Source: Gnetum montanum (lineage: Eukaryota > Streptophyta > Gnetopsida > Gnetales > Gnetaceae). From it: a DNA stretch of 64,000 bases. Location of the stretch: assembly GCA_015680685.1 (NCBI GenBank), contig MNCI01004501.1, positions 124,569 through 188,568 of the forward strand, given 5' to 3'. Below are positions 45,929 to 54,725 of this stretch, piece after piece. The translations under genes and the position numbers were made by a program. The notes below the pieces were generated by a model. It was given only the letters and a program-made list of their open reading frames with translations. It was not told the origin of the DNA and ran no database searches. Each line of letters starts with the position of its first letter. Within the stretch, counting starts at the first letter, position 1.

Positions 45929-46950
45929 GATCCGGTGACAACTGGACGAACCGAGACTACCTTGTCGATGAAGTTCGGGGGGGGTGACTAAGGCTCATAA
46001 GTGGTTGCGTAGTCACGCTCCTCCATCCATCGTTCATTGCCTGGATGACGTCGGCCTCATGGAGCTTTTTATGACCCCAAGTCCTGACATATCCATAGGG
46101 GAGATGATTGGAATCGTGGATTCTTTTAATGAGTATGTCTCATACTACAGCACTCAGATTAAGGGTGTCAAGGTAGTTTTTCATCTGTCGCCTGAGTTCT
46201 TTTCAAACTTATTTGGCGTACCGGCAGATGGCTTAAATGTAGTATTAGACAGAGCTCATAAAGAGCTCCAGACGATCTGTGAGTTGGAAGATTGACTAGG
46301 CGTGGCCAAGGGTGCCAAGGGATTCTCGATGCAGGGGAAGGAAAAAGTTGTGGAAGTGAACGAATTATATCCCCTGTTCAGAGCATGGGTATTCCCTAAA
46401 ACTCTCTCTCAGGTGAAGCGTCTTGGGGTTGAGGTTGTTCGTGTCATGCAAACTGTCTTGGAAATGGGCATGCGATATAACTGGGCACGGTTTTTGTTGT
46501 CAGGCATGCACAAGGAGATAGTGCGCTTGTGTTCGAACGTCGAGGCGCAATCCCACTTCACCTTTGCATTCTTCGCTAGTTATCTTCATCGTTTTTCCGA
46601 GTTCCTAGTAGTTCGTGCAGACAACAAGTTTGTTCTGCAGGATCGGGGTCAACTATCCCACCCGTGGATCAGTCACTTGTTTGAGACAGCTAAATCCCAA
46701 GATGCACCTGAAGGCATTAATGAATCTATTTCAATTACTACGGGGGGATCATCTAGTGCTTCAATTTACACACGTGATAGTTTGGGATTGGAGCCAGATG
46801 ACGTACCCTACACTGCTAGAAGGGCAGAACAGGTCATCAAGGAGACCATTGGCCAAGCCAAGTCAAAGCTAAAAAGGCTTGAACGCACGACTGAGGAAGT
46901 CTCGGATGTGAGCCAGCCACGCGTGAAGCACATATACTTCAAGATGCCTG
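45929..46950 (+). pseudogene. Exon 4: segment resembling plant retroelement accessory (putative transposon protein) domain
   Basis: After the frame change at the G run it reads TKAHKWLRSHAPPSIVHCLD, LMELFMTPSPDISIGEMIGI, VDSFNEYVSYYSTQIKG, then VVFHLSPEFFSNLFGVPADG. The LSPEFFSNLFGVP pattern with a preceding G-V-x-V strand resembles proteins annotated in plants as putative plant transposon or antisense ORF proteins of Athila/Tat elements (inference from pattern only). A TGA at 46293-46295 stands where C has TGG. The second part, 46302-46950, is a helical region (NWARFLLSGMHKEIVRLC) and a charged tail (EQVIKETIGQAKSKLKRLER). Confidence 0.55.
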
Positions 46951-47048
46951 GTAAGCAAACCTCTCCTACTTATTGCTTTATCATTTTCGTTTTGTTTATA
47001 ACTTTTACTTCAATCGCTTACGTGTCTTTGGCTTGATTTTAAAAATAG

Positions 47049-47561
47049 TGAGGAAACAAGCTTTAGAGACTATCACCGAGGAGGAGGAGACCAACACAGA
47101 GAAGAATAATGAGGAGAAAAACACGGAGAAGAGCCAAGGTGGCGGGACGGAGGACTTAAAGGAAAATACCACCGAAACCGAACCATTGGACGATTAGGAC
47201 GCTGTCAACCAAATGTTCAGCAGCTTCTTTAAGGGAAATCTAGATTTGGCTGACCCCCCAGAGGGTGACAAGGATCATGGTACGTTTTCCCTTTTATTTT
47301 GTTTTGAATTGCTTGATCAATTGTGAATCCTATGATATTTTATTTTCGTGTTTTTATCTTGTTCAGGTGAAGGCAGCGAGACCAGGACGGTGCGGTTGGA
47401 CGTACCCATGAAGATGGTTCCCCCGGAGAGGACCGCTGAGGTTAGTTCATCCCGTACCCATGAGCCATTTACTTGGTCTGAAATGCCAAGTAAGATGGAT
47501 TTTGTGGCTAGGATCGTAGAGGAAGTTGTTAAACGGATCCAGGAGGCCCACCTTGATATAG
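47049..47561 (+). pseudogene. Exons 5 and 6: acidic and linker segments
   Basis: Exon 5 (47049-47279, exactly 77 codons) is rich in Glu, Lys and Thr (ITEEEETNTEKNNEEKNTEK) and then has a TAG at 47195 followed by MFSSFFKGNLDLADPPEG in the same frame. Exon 6 (47367-47561, exactly 65 codons) has a short helical stretch (MDFVARIVEEVVKRIQEAHL). Both are flanked by phase-1 introns, so either could be skipped or duplicated without frame change. No family recognised. Confidence 0.5.
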
Positions 47562-47637
47562 GTATAAATCATTCAGAGGTTTGGAGTTTCTCATCTTGTT
47601 TATATTGTCTTAACATTTGTATTTTTCATGTGGGTAG

Positions 47638-48623
47638 GCGCTAAATTGAAATGGAATCCCTCTGAAAGCATTAGCATAGAAAGTTTAACCACACTTTCCC
47701 CAGAAGTGGAAGAGGTGCCAAGGCCTATTTACGAGGGAGTTGCAGAAGGCTTTGTGCACAACGCTAAGTCGTTATGGACCTGTAGGCATTCCATTGAGCA
47801 GTTGTGGCTACAGATTCAGGAAAAAGAAAAGGAAGTCTCTAAATTATCAGTGGAACGTGACGATCTGAAGGCTCAGTATGAGTTTGCCGCTGCCAGACTA
47901 AGAGGCGATCGCTCCTGGCGAACGTCCAAGGTTACATACACCAGATATTGGAATCTACTGAATCATCATGCGTCGCTAACTCGGAGAATGGCAGAGTGCA
48001 AAGCCCAAATTGATCTTTTAAACCTTAAATGTCAAGATTGGAAAGCCTTCACTTCCAAGGTTCGTAAGTGGGGTCAGGATGAGAAAAATCACAAACATTA
48101 CTACAAGAAGTCGTTAAAAGAGGTGGCTATTGAAAAGCGCCAACTAGAGATGTTTGTTGAAGGTTTGGGTTTGCATTCTACCTTCGATACTTTTGCCCAA
48201 AATACAACTGTGGAAATGGAGTCGCCTATGAGGGTGATCACAACTACTTCTGGGGAAGTGTCGATGGGCGAGTTCCCTCTGAAACGTCCTACCTAGTCAG
48301 CTGTCGACAAAGGAAAGACTTTGGTAGACGTCGACTTAGGCCTTGATGGGGTAGATTGGGCCAGCGTTTCAGAAGAAGAAATCCTTCGTCGGCTGGAATT
48401 CGGTTTAGGGGGATCTCCTATGGTAAGAGTTTCGTCTTTATGAAGTTAATTTATTGAATAGTGTTTAAAATTTTGACATTTGCTTATTCTTATGTTGGTT
48501 GTTTCTTTTTGGTATTTTCAAGATGAAGGTGGCGATGATGCCCAAGAAGCTAGCCCCAATGGAGCAGGGGCCCCTAATGCTAGTGAATTTAAAGGGGACA
48601 ATCCTCCCGTCCCAAATGTTTAG
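47638..48623 (+). pseudogene. Exons 7 and 8: coiled-coil C-terminal region
   Basis: Exon 7 starts KLKWNPSESISIESLTTLSP and continues with RHSIEQLWLQIQEKEKEVSK, a heptad-like helix ending near RDDLKAQYEFAAARLRGD, and a Lys-rich helix (KHYYKKSLKEVAIEKRQLEM). C preserves the same start and a similar helix. A TAG at 48294 is followed by an acidic stretch (LGLDGVDWASVSEEEILRRL). Exon 8 in the frame that ends at a natural TAG (48621-48623) reads EGGDDAQEASPNGAGAPN and on. This would be a homo- or hetero-oligomerisation region with an acidic tail. Confidence 0.6.
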
Positions 48624-48869
48624 CGTTTTAATTTTTAAGTTTTTTTTTGTTGTTTTTTGACTCAGACTTATACCGGAATTGTCACTTGAAGATTTTGAGA
48701 TGGACGAAAACAGTTGACACTTGTAATTGTACATTATTGCATGTAAGAAAGTTTTTTTTCATTTTACATTTAACTGTAAACACGACACAGAAATGTAAAA
48801 TGTTTTTGTTCATTTTCTGTTTTAAGTGCAATGCGGAAATGTAATTATAAAAGATAAACGAAAACCAAG
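48624..48869. other. 3' flank of the antisense gene
   Basis: T-rich sequence with TTTTTTTTGTTGTTTTTTG at 48640 and a weak repeat around AAATGTAA (48775-48845). No ORF. A polyadenylation region for the plus-strand gene would be expected here; no clear AATAAA is seen. Confidence 0.35.
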
Positions 48870-49140
48870 TGCTAGTTTATGACCATTTCGGCCCCCATGC
48901 GTAGTTTATGGCAATTTTGGGCACCAGTGTAATCGGGAAATATTTTGAAGGATGCGGATAGGTTTCTCGGTCAATCGATCATTGCTGATCGTGGCTAGTT
49001 TTACGTCTTTGTGGACATGATAGTTTAATGTCATCTCGAACTGAGAGTGTAGCTTAGTGTTTTTTTTTTGTTTGTCTTATCGTAGTTTAATGTCATTTCG
49101 GACATGTTATAGTTTAACGTCTCTTTAGACTGGGAGTATT
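48870..49140. repeat. AGTTTA array 3 of element Y (between antisense gene and protease)
   Basis: About six units: GCTAGTTTATGACCATTTCG, GCGTAGTTTATGGCAATTTT, GCTAGTTTTACGTCTTTGTG, ATAGTTTAATGTCATCTCG, CGTAGTTTAATGTCATTTCG, ATAGTTTAACGTCTCTTTAG, at 48873-49125. The core is shared with array 1 (TAGTTTATAGTCATAGCGG). Confidence 0.75.
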
Positions 49141-49144
49141 GATA

Positions 49145-50053
49145 TTATTGTAATAGTTTTTTGATTTTCTTCCTTTTAATGTTAGGCAATATGTCAATGT
49201 GTATGATTCTATATTCGGCGTCCCCTTCGCTGATTACGTTAAACGGTAACTCGGCCCAAGGGACGTCTGATGGAGTGGTTCCTGTGTCAGTGTTTTTAAA
49301 TGTTTCGGTGGTTGGCATGATTTTTGTGTTAGTTTCTAATTGGGAATCTGTATGTACAGCATCAGACGCAGGCGTTTCTATTTTAGGAGGCTCTTGTTCC
49401 GCATCTAAAGGTTTACTGCTTACTGGTGGTTGTAGATTCTTGTCATTTTGGCTAGGCTTTTCGAGCTTGACCTCTGAGCCCTGGTCCATGTCCATGTGTG
49501 ATGAAATGATAGGAGTAGCTGCTTTCCCACGTATGATGATTTCACCACCTTCATAAGGCAAGTGAATTTCTTGGTGTATAGGGGAGGAGACAGCTCTCAG
49601 TTGGGCCAACCAGGGTCTTCCCAATATTAGGTTGAATCCTGGCATTTCATCGACCACTAGGAAGTCGACAGATGTAAGGAATTGGTCTTCTGCAATGAAA
49701 TCCAAGGTTATTGTGCCTTTTACCATTACGCGTGACCCGCTGAATGACTTTAAACATGTATTTTTGGTTGGTTTAATTAACTCAGTAAGCCCTAGTTGCT
49801 CAATGATGGGGTATGGTACAACATTTGTTACGGCTCCATCGTCTACGTGGACCCTATGTATTTTGAACTATTTTATACATATCGTTATGAACATGGAGGC
49901 TATTGTTATCTCCCCTATTTTCTTGTCAAGCTTTATGTTGTCATCATGAAAGCTTAAGGGTTTAGGAGTAGTCTCGTGAGGCGAGTACATTACCGCATGA
50001 ATGGAGGGTTCATTTGGGGGCAAGTCCTCGCTTACTGGGATCGACGTTAACAT
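49145..50053 (-). pseudogene. Protease of element Y
   Basis: Retropepsin-like aspartic protease for Gag-Pol maturation. VHVDDGAVTNVV gives the catalytic Asp in an unusual D-D-G-A loop; then come QLGL, a CLKSFSGSRVMVKGTITLDF block, and MPGFNLILGRPWLAQLRAVS with IHLPYEGGEI. The last 100 residues (to 49145) are Pro/Thr/Glu-rich and end DIKRKKIKKLLQ-like (NIKRKKIKKLLQ). A frameshift at about 49727-49866 splits the catalytic loop from the upstream part (49868-50053). The same domain in A has the identical loop, so the D-D-G-A form is inherited, not a mutation. Confidence 0.8.
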
Positions 50054-50545
50054 ACGTACTAAAGCTTCCCGATGTGTTTAGGATGTTAGAACCAAGTCGT
50101 ACAAGCTTAGTGAAGTGTTCTTTTGTTTCAATGCTTGGGTGACTTATGTCAAGGCTGTTGTGAAGTCTCCACTGTTGGGGATGTTTTTATCAGCGATGAC
50201 TGGATCCATTGGTCCCAACAGTTTTATTTCACGTTTTGTTGATTTGTCATTCTTGTTCGGCACTGTTGTTTTAGGTGGTTCATGTTTTTCAAATGATTCA
50301 CCTTCGTTGCTGGTGTTCGGTTGGTTGTTAGATGACGACATGGGTACAAAGTTAAGCGGAGTGGGCTTGGGTGGTCCCACAGTTAACCGTTGGCATTCCT
50401 TCTCCACACCTTCCCATGTAAGCCTATCTGCTAGGCGTTCTCATGTGTGGTGTAGAGGTGGGGCTGGCCTTGGAGCCTCGGGTTGCCCTGGGACTTTTAC
50501 CACATATGGAGCTGGGCGGGGTTGCGGTTGTACCGTCGGATGTGA

Positions 50546-51055
50546 TTAGTTAGAAGGCTGGCCAGGTACCCTAATGACGTAGGGGCTAGGTTCGTCTTGA
50601 GTTTGTGATGTGGAGGCTCGGTAATCATTAGGATTTTTGGGTATTCTAACAACATACGGGGTTGGTTTTGGTGGAGGTTGGACCTCCGCTGTTGCGACCG
50701 CGGGTGGTACTTGGACTACGAAAGGGGTAGGCCGAGTATGAGGGGTTGGTGCATTTGAGGGCATGGCGGGAGGGACACGCACTACGTATGGTTTTTTACG
50801 CATCATGATGTTAGATGTGGGTATGGCCAAGGGTACTCGGATGACATATGGTTGTTGCGGGGCACGTGGCGGTTGAGGTGCGGGCACAGACACAACAGGA
50901 GGAATCTGAACTATGAATGACCTTCTAGGTGTTTCCTGTTTATGCTCGGGGTAGACGGTGTTGATATTGAGTATCTCAGAATCATCATCGAAGCAGATTG
51001 TATTGATGGCGTATGGCGCCTCTTTGGTGTTCAGGGGATCTTTATACACCCCCAT
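50546..51055 (-). pseudogene. Gag C-terminal repeat region of element Y (PYVVRVP repeats)
   Basis: 170-codon open stretch. After APYAINTICFDDDSEIL there are six copies of a hydrophobic-basic-Pro motif: FIVQIPPVV, PYVIRVPLA, PYVVRVPPA, PFVVQVPPA, PYVVRIPKN, PYVIRVPGQ, spaced about 20-28 residues by Pro/Ala/Thr-rich linkers. A and C keep three and two degraded copies. Such short proline-bearing beta motifs could be docking sites for an Ig-like or PDZ-like partner or protease substrates (inference). No known domain recognised. Confidence 0.6.
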
Positions 51056-51079
51056 GGCTTGATTCTACGGTTGGATCAG

Positions 51080-51230
51080 GTTGGCCTAGTCAAAAGTGAT
51101 TTGGCCTTCATCGATCATTCACTAAATATCCTACTTCAAGGTGAAACAGGAATCCATACCATGCCCATTGCATTGATGGTAATCGCAAAAGCGATCCATT
51201 CTAAAACCTTTGGATATGGGAAGCTCATCC
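51080..51230 (-). pseudogene. Zinc motif of Y gag
   Basis: FRMDRFCDYHQCNGHGMDSC followed by FTLK and DEGQITF: Cys-x2-His...Gly-His...Cys, the Tat/Athila-type gag zinc motif that binds the genomic RNA. C has FCHYHQPPGHDIDFC at the same place. Two stops follow at once (TAG after FTLK and after DI). It lies between the gag core and the PYVVRVP region. Confidence 0.65.
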
Positions 51231-51499
51231 GATGTTGCTAAGCTTGGGTTCTGTATGGGTTGACAGAACCGGTCGTGTCTCTGGATGGCCGCAGGGGATA
51301 ACTATTTATGTTTCATTAGCCCATCCTTCAGGAGTTGATCAAAGAGCTGGGATGGCTTCATTGGCAGAGGCATGTATTGAGAGGGTTCTTTCCTCTCGAA
51401 ATTTCATGTACGGTTTGTTGGGTTCTGTTGCGATGATGATTCTTGTGCGGTTGTGGGAGTTGTTTTATTGTAGTTAGTAGGGGTTACCAGCGGTTTTTT

Positions 51500-52252
51500 T
51501 TAATGTTGCGCCTCCGCTATCGCCGCTATAGTTGCCTTAGTCTTCTCTTTATCTTTTTTAGTGTGTTGGTTTTTAAAGGCTAGGTATGCAGGGTCATGGC
51601 TATTTTGGGCCGTTTCTTCTATGTTTTTAATTTGTACAAATGCTTGGTTAAGATTACGCGCGTTAAGGTAGTATAGCTTGGATTTAAAGAAATCGTTAAC
51701 GACCAATTTTAGAATAGTAAGCAGGTAGGTCTGGGAGATTGGCTCATGCAGCTCGTTGAGAGCGGCGCTCCACCTCTGAATAAATTTCTGTACAGGTTCA
51801 AGCGGTGCTTGCTTGACTTGTATGAGGTTGTCCAGTATAGCCTCAGGTTTCAGGTTGTATTTGAACCTGGTCATGAACTGGTGTAATAAGTCTTCCAATG
51901 AGAAGATGAAATTCCTTGGTAGAACCCGGTACCAATCAATTGCTCTCCCTACGAGGGACATGGGGAACACTCGGAGAATGGCATGGGGTCATGCCTGAAG
52001 TAGCGCACATTCTAACCTAAATGTTATTAAGTGTGCGTTGGGATCTATCTCCCCATTGTATTTGGTTAGTGTTGGTAAGGAGATCCCCCCCGGCAAAATT
52101 AGAGGTGGGACAGAAGGGCTGATGGGATCATCGTGGTAGAAATCCACTACCTTCAGCTCTCCATCGGTAGCCTTTTTGAGGCACTTTACCTCGTCGGTTA
52201 ATTCTTGCATCATTGTTTTAGCATTTGCCCAATCTTGGGCACTTGGTAACAT
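51500..52252 (-). pseudogene. Gag core of element Y
   Basis: Retrotransposon gag (PF03732-type) domain, capsid-like. From 52252: MLPSAQDWANAKTMMQELTD, then FYHDDPISPSVPP, LTKYNGEIDPNAHLITFRL, a TGA at 51989-51991 (C has TGG: AWPQTML, Y: A-stop-PHAIL), then MFPMSLVGRAIDWYRVLPRN, YNLKPEAILDNLIQVKQ, VQKFIQRWSAALNELHEPI and an Ala/Lys-rich end at 51500. A single G-to-A stop separates two long open parts. Confidence 0.85.
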
Positions 52253-53160
52253 GGTAGCTTGAGGTTGTGGGATATTGTACGAGTTAGACTGTTAGACGGT
52301 GGGTTGAAAGGTGGAAAGTTGTGCGGTTGGCGGTTGTGCTTGTGGAAAGGTTACAGCGGATGGCACTAAGGATGGCACGTTATAGGGGAAAGGCTGTTGT
52401 TGCTGTGGTCGCAGCTGTACCGGGGGAGCGTTGGCTAGTGGCACTGTGTGGGGTAGCACCATGTGGGATAGCACATGGTTGTGGGAGGATTGGTGTGACG
52501 GCACACCCATCGTTGGCCATTGCCCGGCCACGTTGTACGAAGGGACTCCTTGTTGGGTTACGGCGGTTAAGGGGGCTGCGTGCGTTCAAATGTGCAGGAT
52601 GTAGTGAGAGGATGTGGATGCCAGTATCACGTGTGGCATCCCTATCACTCGGGGTGGGAATGTCACTCCCACGCTATCGTGAGGGGGTGGTGCTTATGTG
52701 GACGAGCTTGCAGCTGCAGCGGGGATGATTGCGAGAGGGAATGTGTTGGATTGGGGGTTGTTCTCGGGAGGAATATNATGGTGGATCCCCAACTGGAAGA
52801 AGAGGACGAATTTGCTGCCCAATCANGAGTGGCTCCTGTGCAGGAGGAGCTATGTGACAAGCTCCGAGTACTGCTTTGGAATGGGGATTACATCATACGG
52901 GGAAGGGATGAACTCACGTCCCCCCCTGTAAAAGAGTTCGAACTACCTCTTTACTTCCATTTCGGCTTGATCCACAGCCAGGCCGACCTGTATCTTGATA
53001 CATATGAAGTTATACTGGTCCTGGGTTATAATGTTGGAGGCTGGGTTCCTCCCTTGTAACCTTAAGGACCAGTGGGGCCCCGCTGTGGGTTGTACTCCCG
53101 GGTGTTGCCCGACAAGCTGTTGGACAACCATGGTGCCCACGACGTTGGTTACTTTAGTGG
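52253..53160 (-). pseudogene. Gag N-terminal region of element Y, low-complexity linker
   Basis: N-terminus from about 53160 has GPHWSLRLQGRN and ITQDQYNFICIKIQVGLAVD, matching ITQDYYNFICTKF in C. Then a linker: EFIPSPYDVIP and a Pro/Gln/Ser/His-rich region (QLRPQQQQPFPYNVP, QAQPPTAQLSTF). Stops and frame changes are frequent and two undetermined bases (52777, 52826) lie in it. The start codon cannot be fixed; Met near 53131 is possible because C has Met just before the same block. Confidence 0.6.
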
Positions 53161-53224
53161 TTGCAGCGGTAGTGTTTACAGGGTTTATGATGACCGGTTG
53201 AGAGTATGACACGAGATAGAGGAG

Positions 53225-53640
53225 CAAAATTAGTTTAGTTCCACGTAAATTAAGTGGCAAAGTGCAACGTATACGCTTCAACGTTCAACGTATAGCATCA
53301 GCGTAGACAGCGTAAGCAGTGCAACGTATACAGCTTCGGGGTGCAGTGTAAAATAGAATATAGCATAAAATGAGGCACAGTGTAAGACAGAGCATAGCAT
53401 AAAACAGGATAGAGCATAAAACAGAGTGCAGCGTAAAACAAAGCACAGTGTAAAACAAGACAGCGTAGAGAATGGAGCGTATGGTTTTCTGGTTAGGTTT
53501 TAACAGGGACAATGTAAACACTGAACAGCGTAGATGCTGGACAGTTTGCAGGCTGAGTTTTCAGACTATGCTGCGAAGACGTTGGCAACGTAGACACTGA
53601 AAGACTTGCAGGGAGTGAGTCTTGAATAGGGCAGTAAAAA
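53225..53640. repeat. Leader array of element Y: GCGTA and AGCATAAAAC repeats
   Basis: Between primer site and gag. From 53338 to 53470, units of about 15-16 bp such as AGCATAAAACAGAG and AGTGTAAAACAAG recur about eight times; on both sides GCGTATACGC and GCGTAGACGCT-type sites occur (near 53268, 53306, 53530). A and C have other arrays in the same place. Confidence 0.65.
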
Positions 53641-53692
53641 CGCTATTGAGCATAGATGCTGGGGAGCGTGCAGGCAAGGTTTTAGGCAGAGG

Positions 53693-53711
53693 CCCTCCTT
53701 CTAGCACCAAT
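53693..53711 (-). other. Primer-binding-site block of element Y
   Basis: On the minus strand TTGGTGCTAGAAGGAGGG starts four bases after the 5' LTR end (GGTACA). Shared with A and C. I cannot name the tRNA; the TGGTGC start fits pairing with a 3' end GCACCA. Confidence 0.6.
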
Positions 53712-54257
53712 TTCTGTACCACCTGAAATCGTCGGTCTCCGGCTGGAAGGAAATAGAGGTCGTGGGATCGCAGGGCGAGTACAGATGACCCTGCCTTCGC
53801 CTGAGGGTGAGCTGGAATGCACGAAGGCAGAGTACCCTGGGTGGTCCGCATGTGGATCAGACAAGGATTTCCTCGAACGTATACCAAAGTGCTACACGTT
53901 GGGTTATGCGTAAATGGCATGAATGGCATAAACGAGAGCGTAAACAGCGTAACAGATGTGGACAGGGCGTAAATGTAAATGAGGGTAAACAAAAACACAT
54001 GCAAGAAATTAGCGTAAACTATAAACAATGGTATTACAGAGTAAAAATATAGTGCACCAGTCTAACGCAATTGTGGTGGAACACAAGGCGGACGAAAAGC
54101 CCTGGTGGATCGCACGGTTGGCGGAGCGTAGAGACTCTGTGCACGGCGTACAGGGCTTTCCATTGTAAGAGGGTTTTAGCTCTGGTGCGCAGCGTAAATG
54201 TCTCTGGTATGCTCTGGGATGTTTGCTGACCGACCTCGGTGAAGTGGAAAAGTGGGG

Positions 54258-54266
54258 TTTTTATAT
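54258..54266 (-). promoter_or_regulatory. TATA box of element Y 5' LTR
   Basis: ATATAAAAA on the minus strand, downstream of the GCGTATACGC array and upstream of a CCCCACTTTTCCAC block. The 3' LTR has the same at 37918-37926. This is the presumed start region of the sense genomic RNA. Confidence 0.5.
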
Positions 54267-54358
54267 CGGTTGTTACGCTAGACTCGGGTTAGGAGACACG
54301 TGGAGCGTTGACCGGGTGCATAAAATTTACAAATATACAACATATTACATCTATTGGG

Positions 54359-54725
54359 TGTATACGCCAGGCGTATACGCTACATCATGCCAGCATACAC
54401 GCTGGGCATATATGCTGGACGTGCGGGGCATGTGTGAACTTGGGTGGAGATGCTATGGACGCTGGGCGTACACGCTGAGCGTATACGCCGACAATGGCTG
54501 GGCGTATACGCAGGGCGTGTACGCTGATGGTTGCCGACTTGCTTCAATTCTTACTCTTCGGTGCTATCTTCATTCTTTCTTTGGAGATTCCATGTCGGGC
54601 GTAAACATTTGTTGTACCTGCTAAGCGTACATGTGAGGCGTGTACGTCGGGCGTGTAAGTTGGCTATCTACGCTGGGCGTATACACTGTGGATGTCGGGC
54701 GTAGACGCTGGGCATATACGCTGGT
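54359..54725. repeat. U3 palindrome array of element Y, 5' LTR copy
   Basis: Thirteen or so GCGTATACGC-like sites; exact copies near 54371, 54479 and 54501, others with one or two substitutions. Sites sit 100-470 bp upstream of the TATA box on the minus strand, as enhancer-type sites would. Confidence 0.75.

Larger units (their letters stand above)
44130..48623 (+). pseudogene. Antisense accessory gene of element Y: FCP1-like, accessory-protein-like and coiled-coil domains
   Basis: Eight inferred exons: 44130-44260, 45030-45479, 45557-45819, about 45929-46950, 47049-47279, 47367-47561, 47638-48422, 48523-48623. All seven introns start GT and end AG and most preserve frame; introns 2-7 are about 75-110 bases, intron 1 is 769. 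The product would be about 1050 residues. Four breaks are seen: a frame change at an 8-G run (45977-45984), TGA at 46293 (TGG in element C), TAG at 47195 and TAG at 48294. The last junction is one base out of phase, which fits loss of one G at the donor. It lies antisense to gag and pol, between protease and RT. Homologous antisense genes occur in B and C, so it is an inherited part of the family. Function unknown. Confidence 0.75.

Noticed and set aside
44130-48623. Plus-strand exons as a resident host gene into which Y inserted or which inserted into Y
   Set aside because: Homologous antisense exons occupy the same place in elements B and C, so the gene belongs to the family.
49161-49556. 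131-codon plus-strand ORF
   Set aside because: Shadow of the protease tail of Y on the other strand.
50115-50549. 144-codon plus-strand ORF
   Set aside because: Opposite the gag/protease connector of Y; no splice or promoter signals and no counterpart in A or C.
52321-52728. 135-codon plus-strand ORF
   Set aside because: Opposite the Pro/Gln-rich gag linker; low complexity keeps several frames open.
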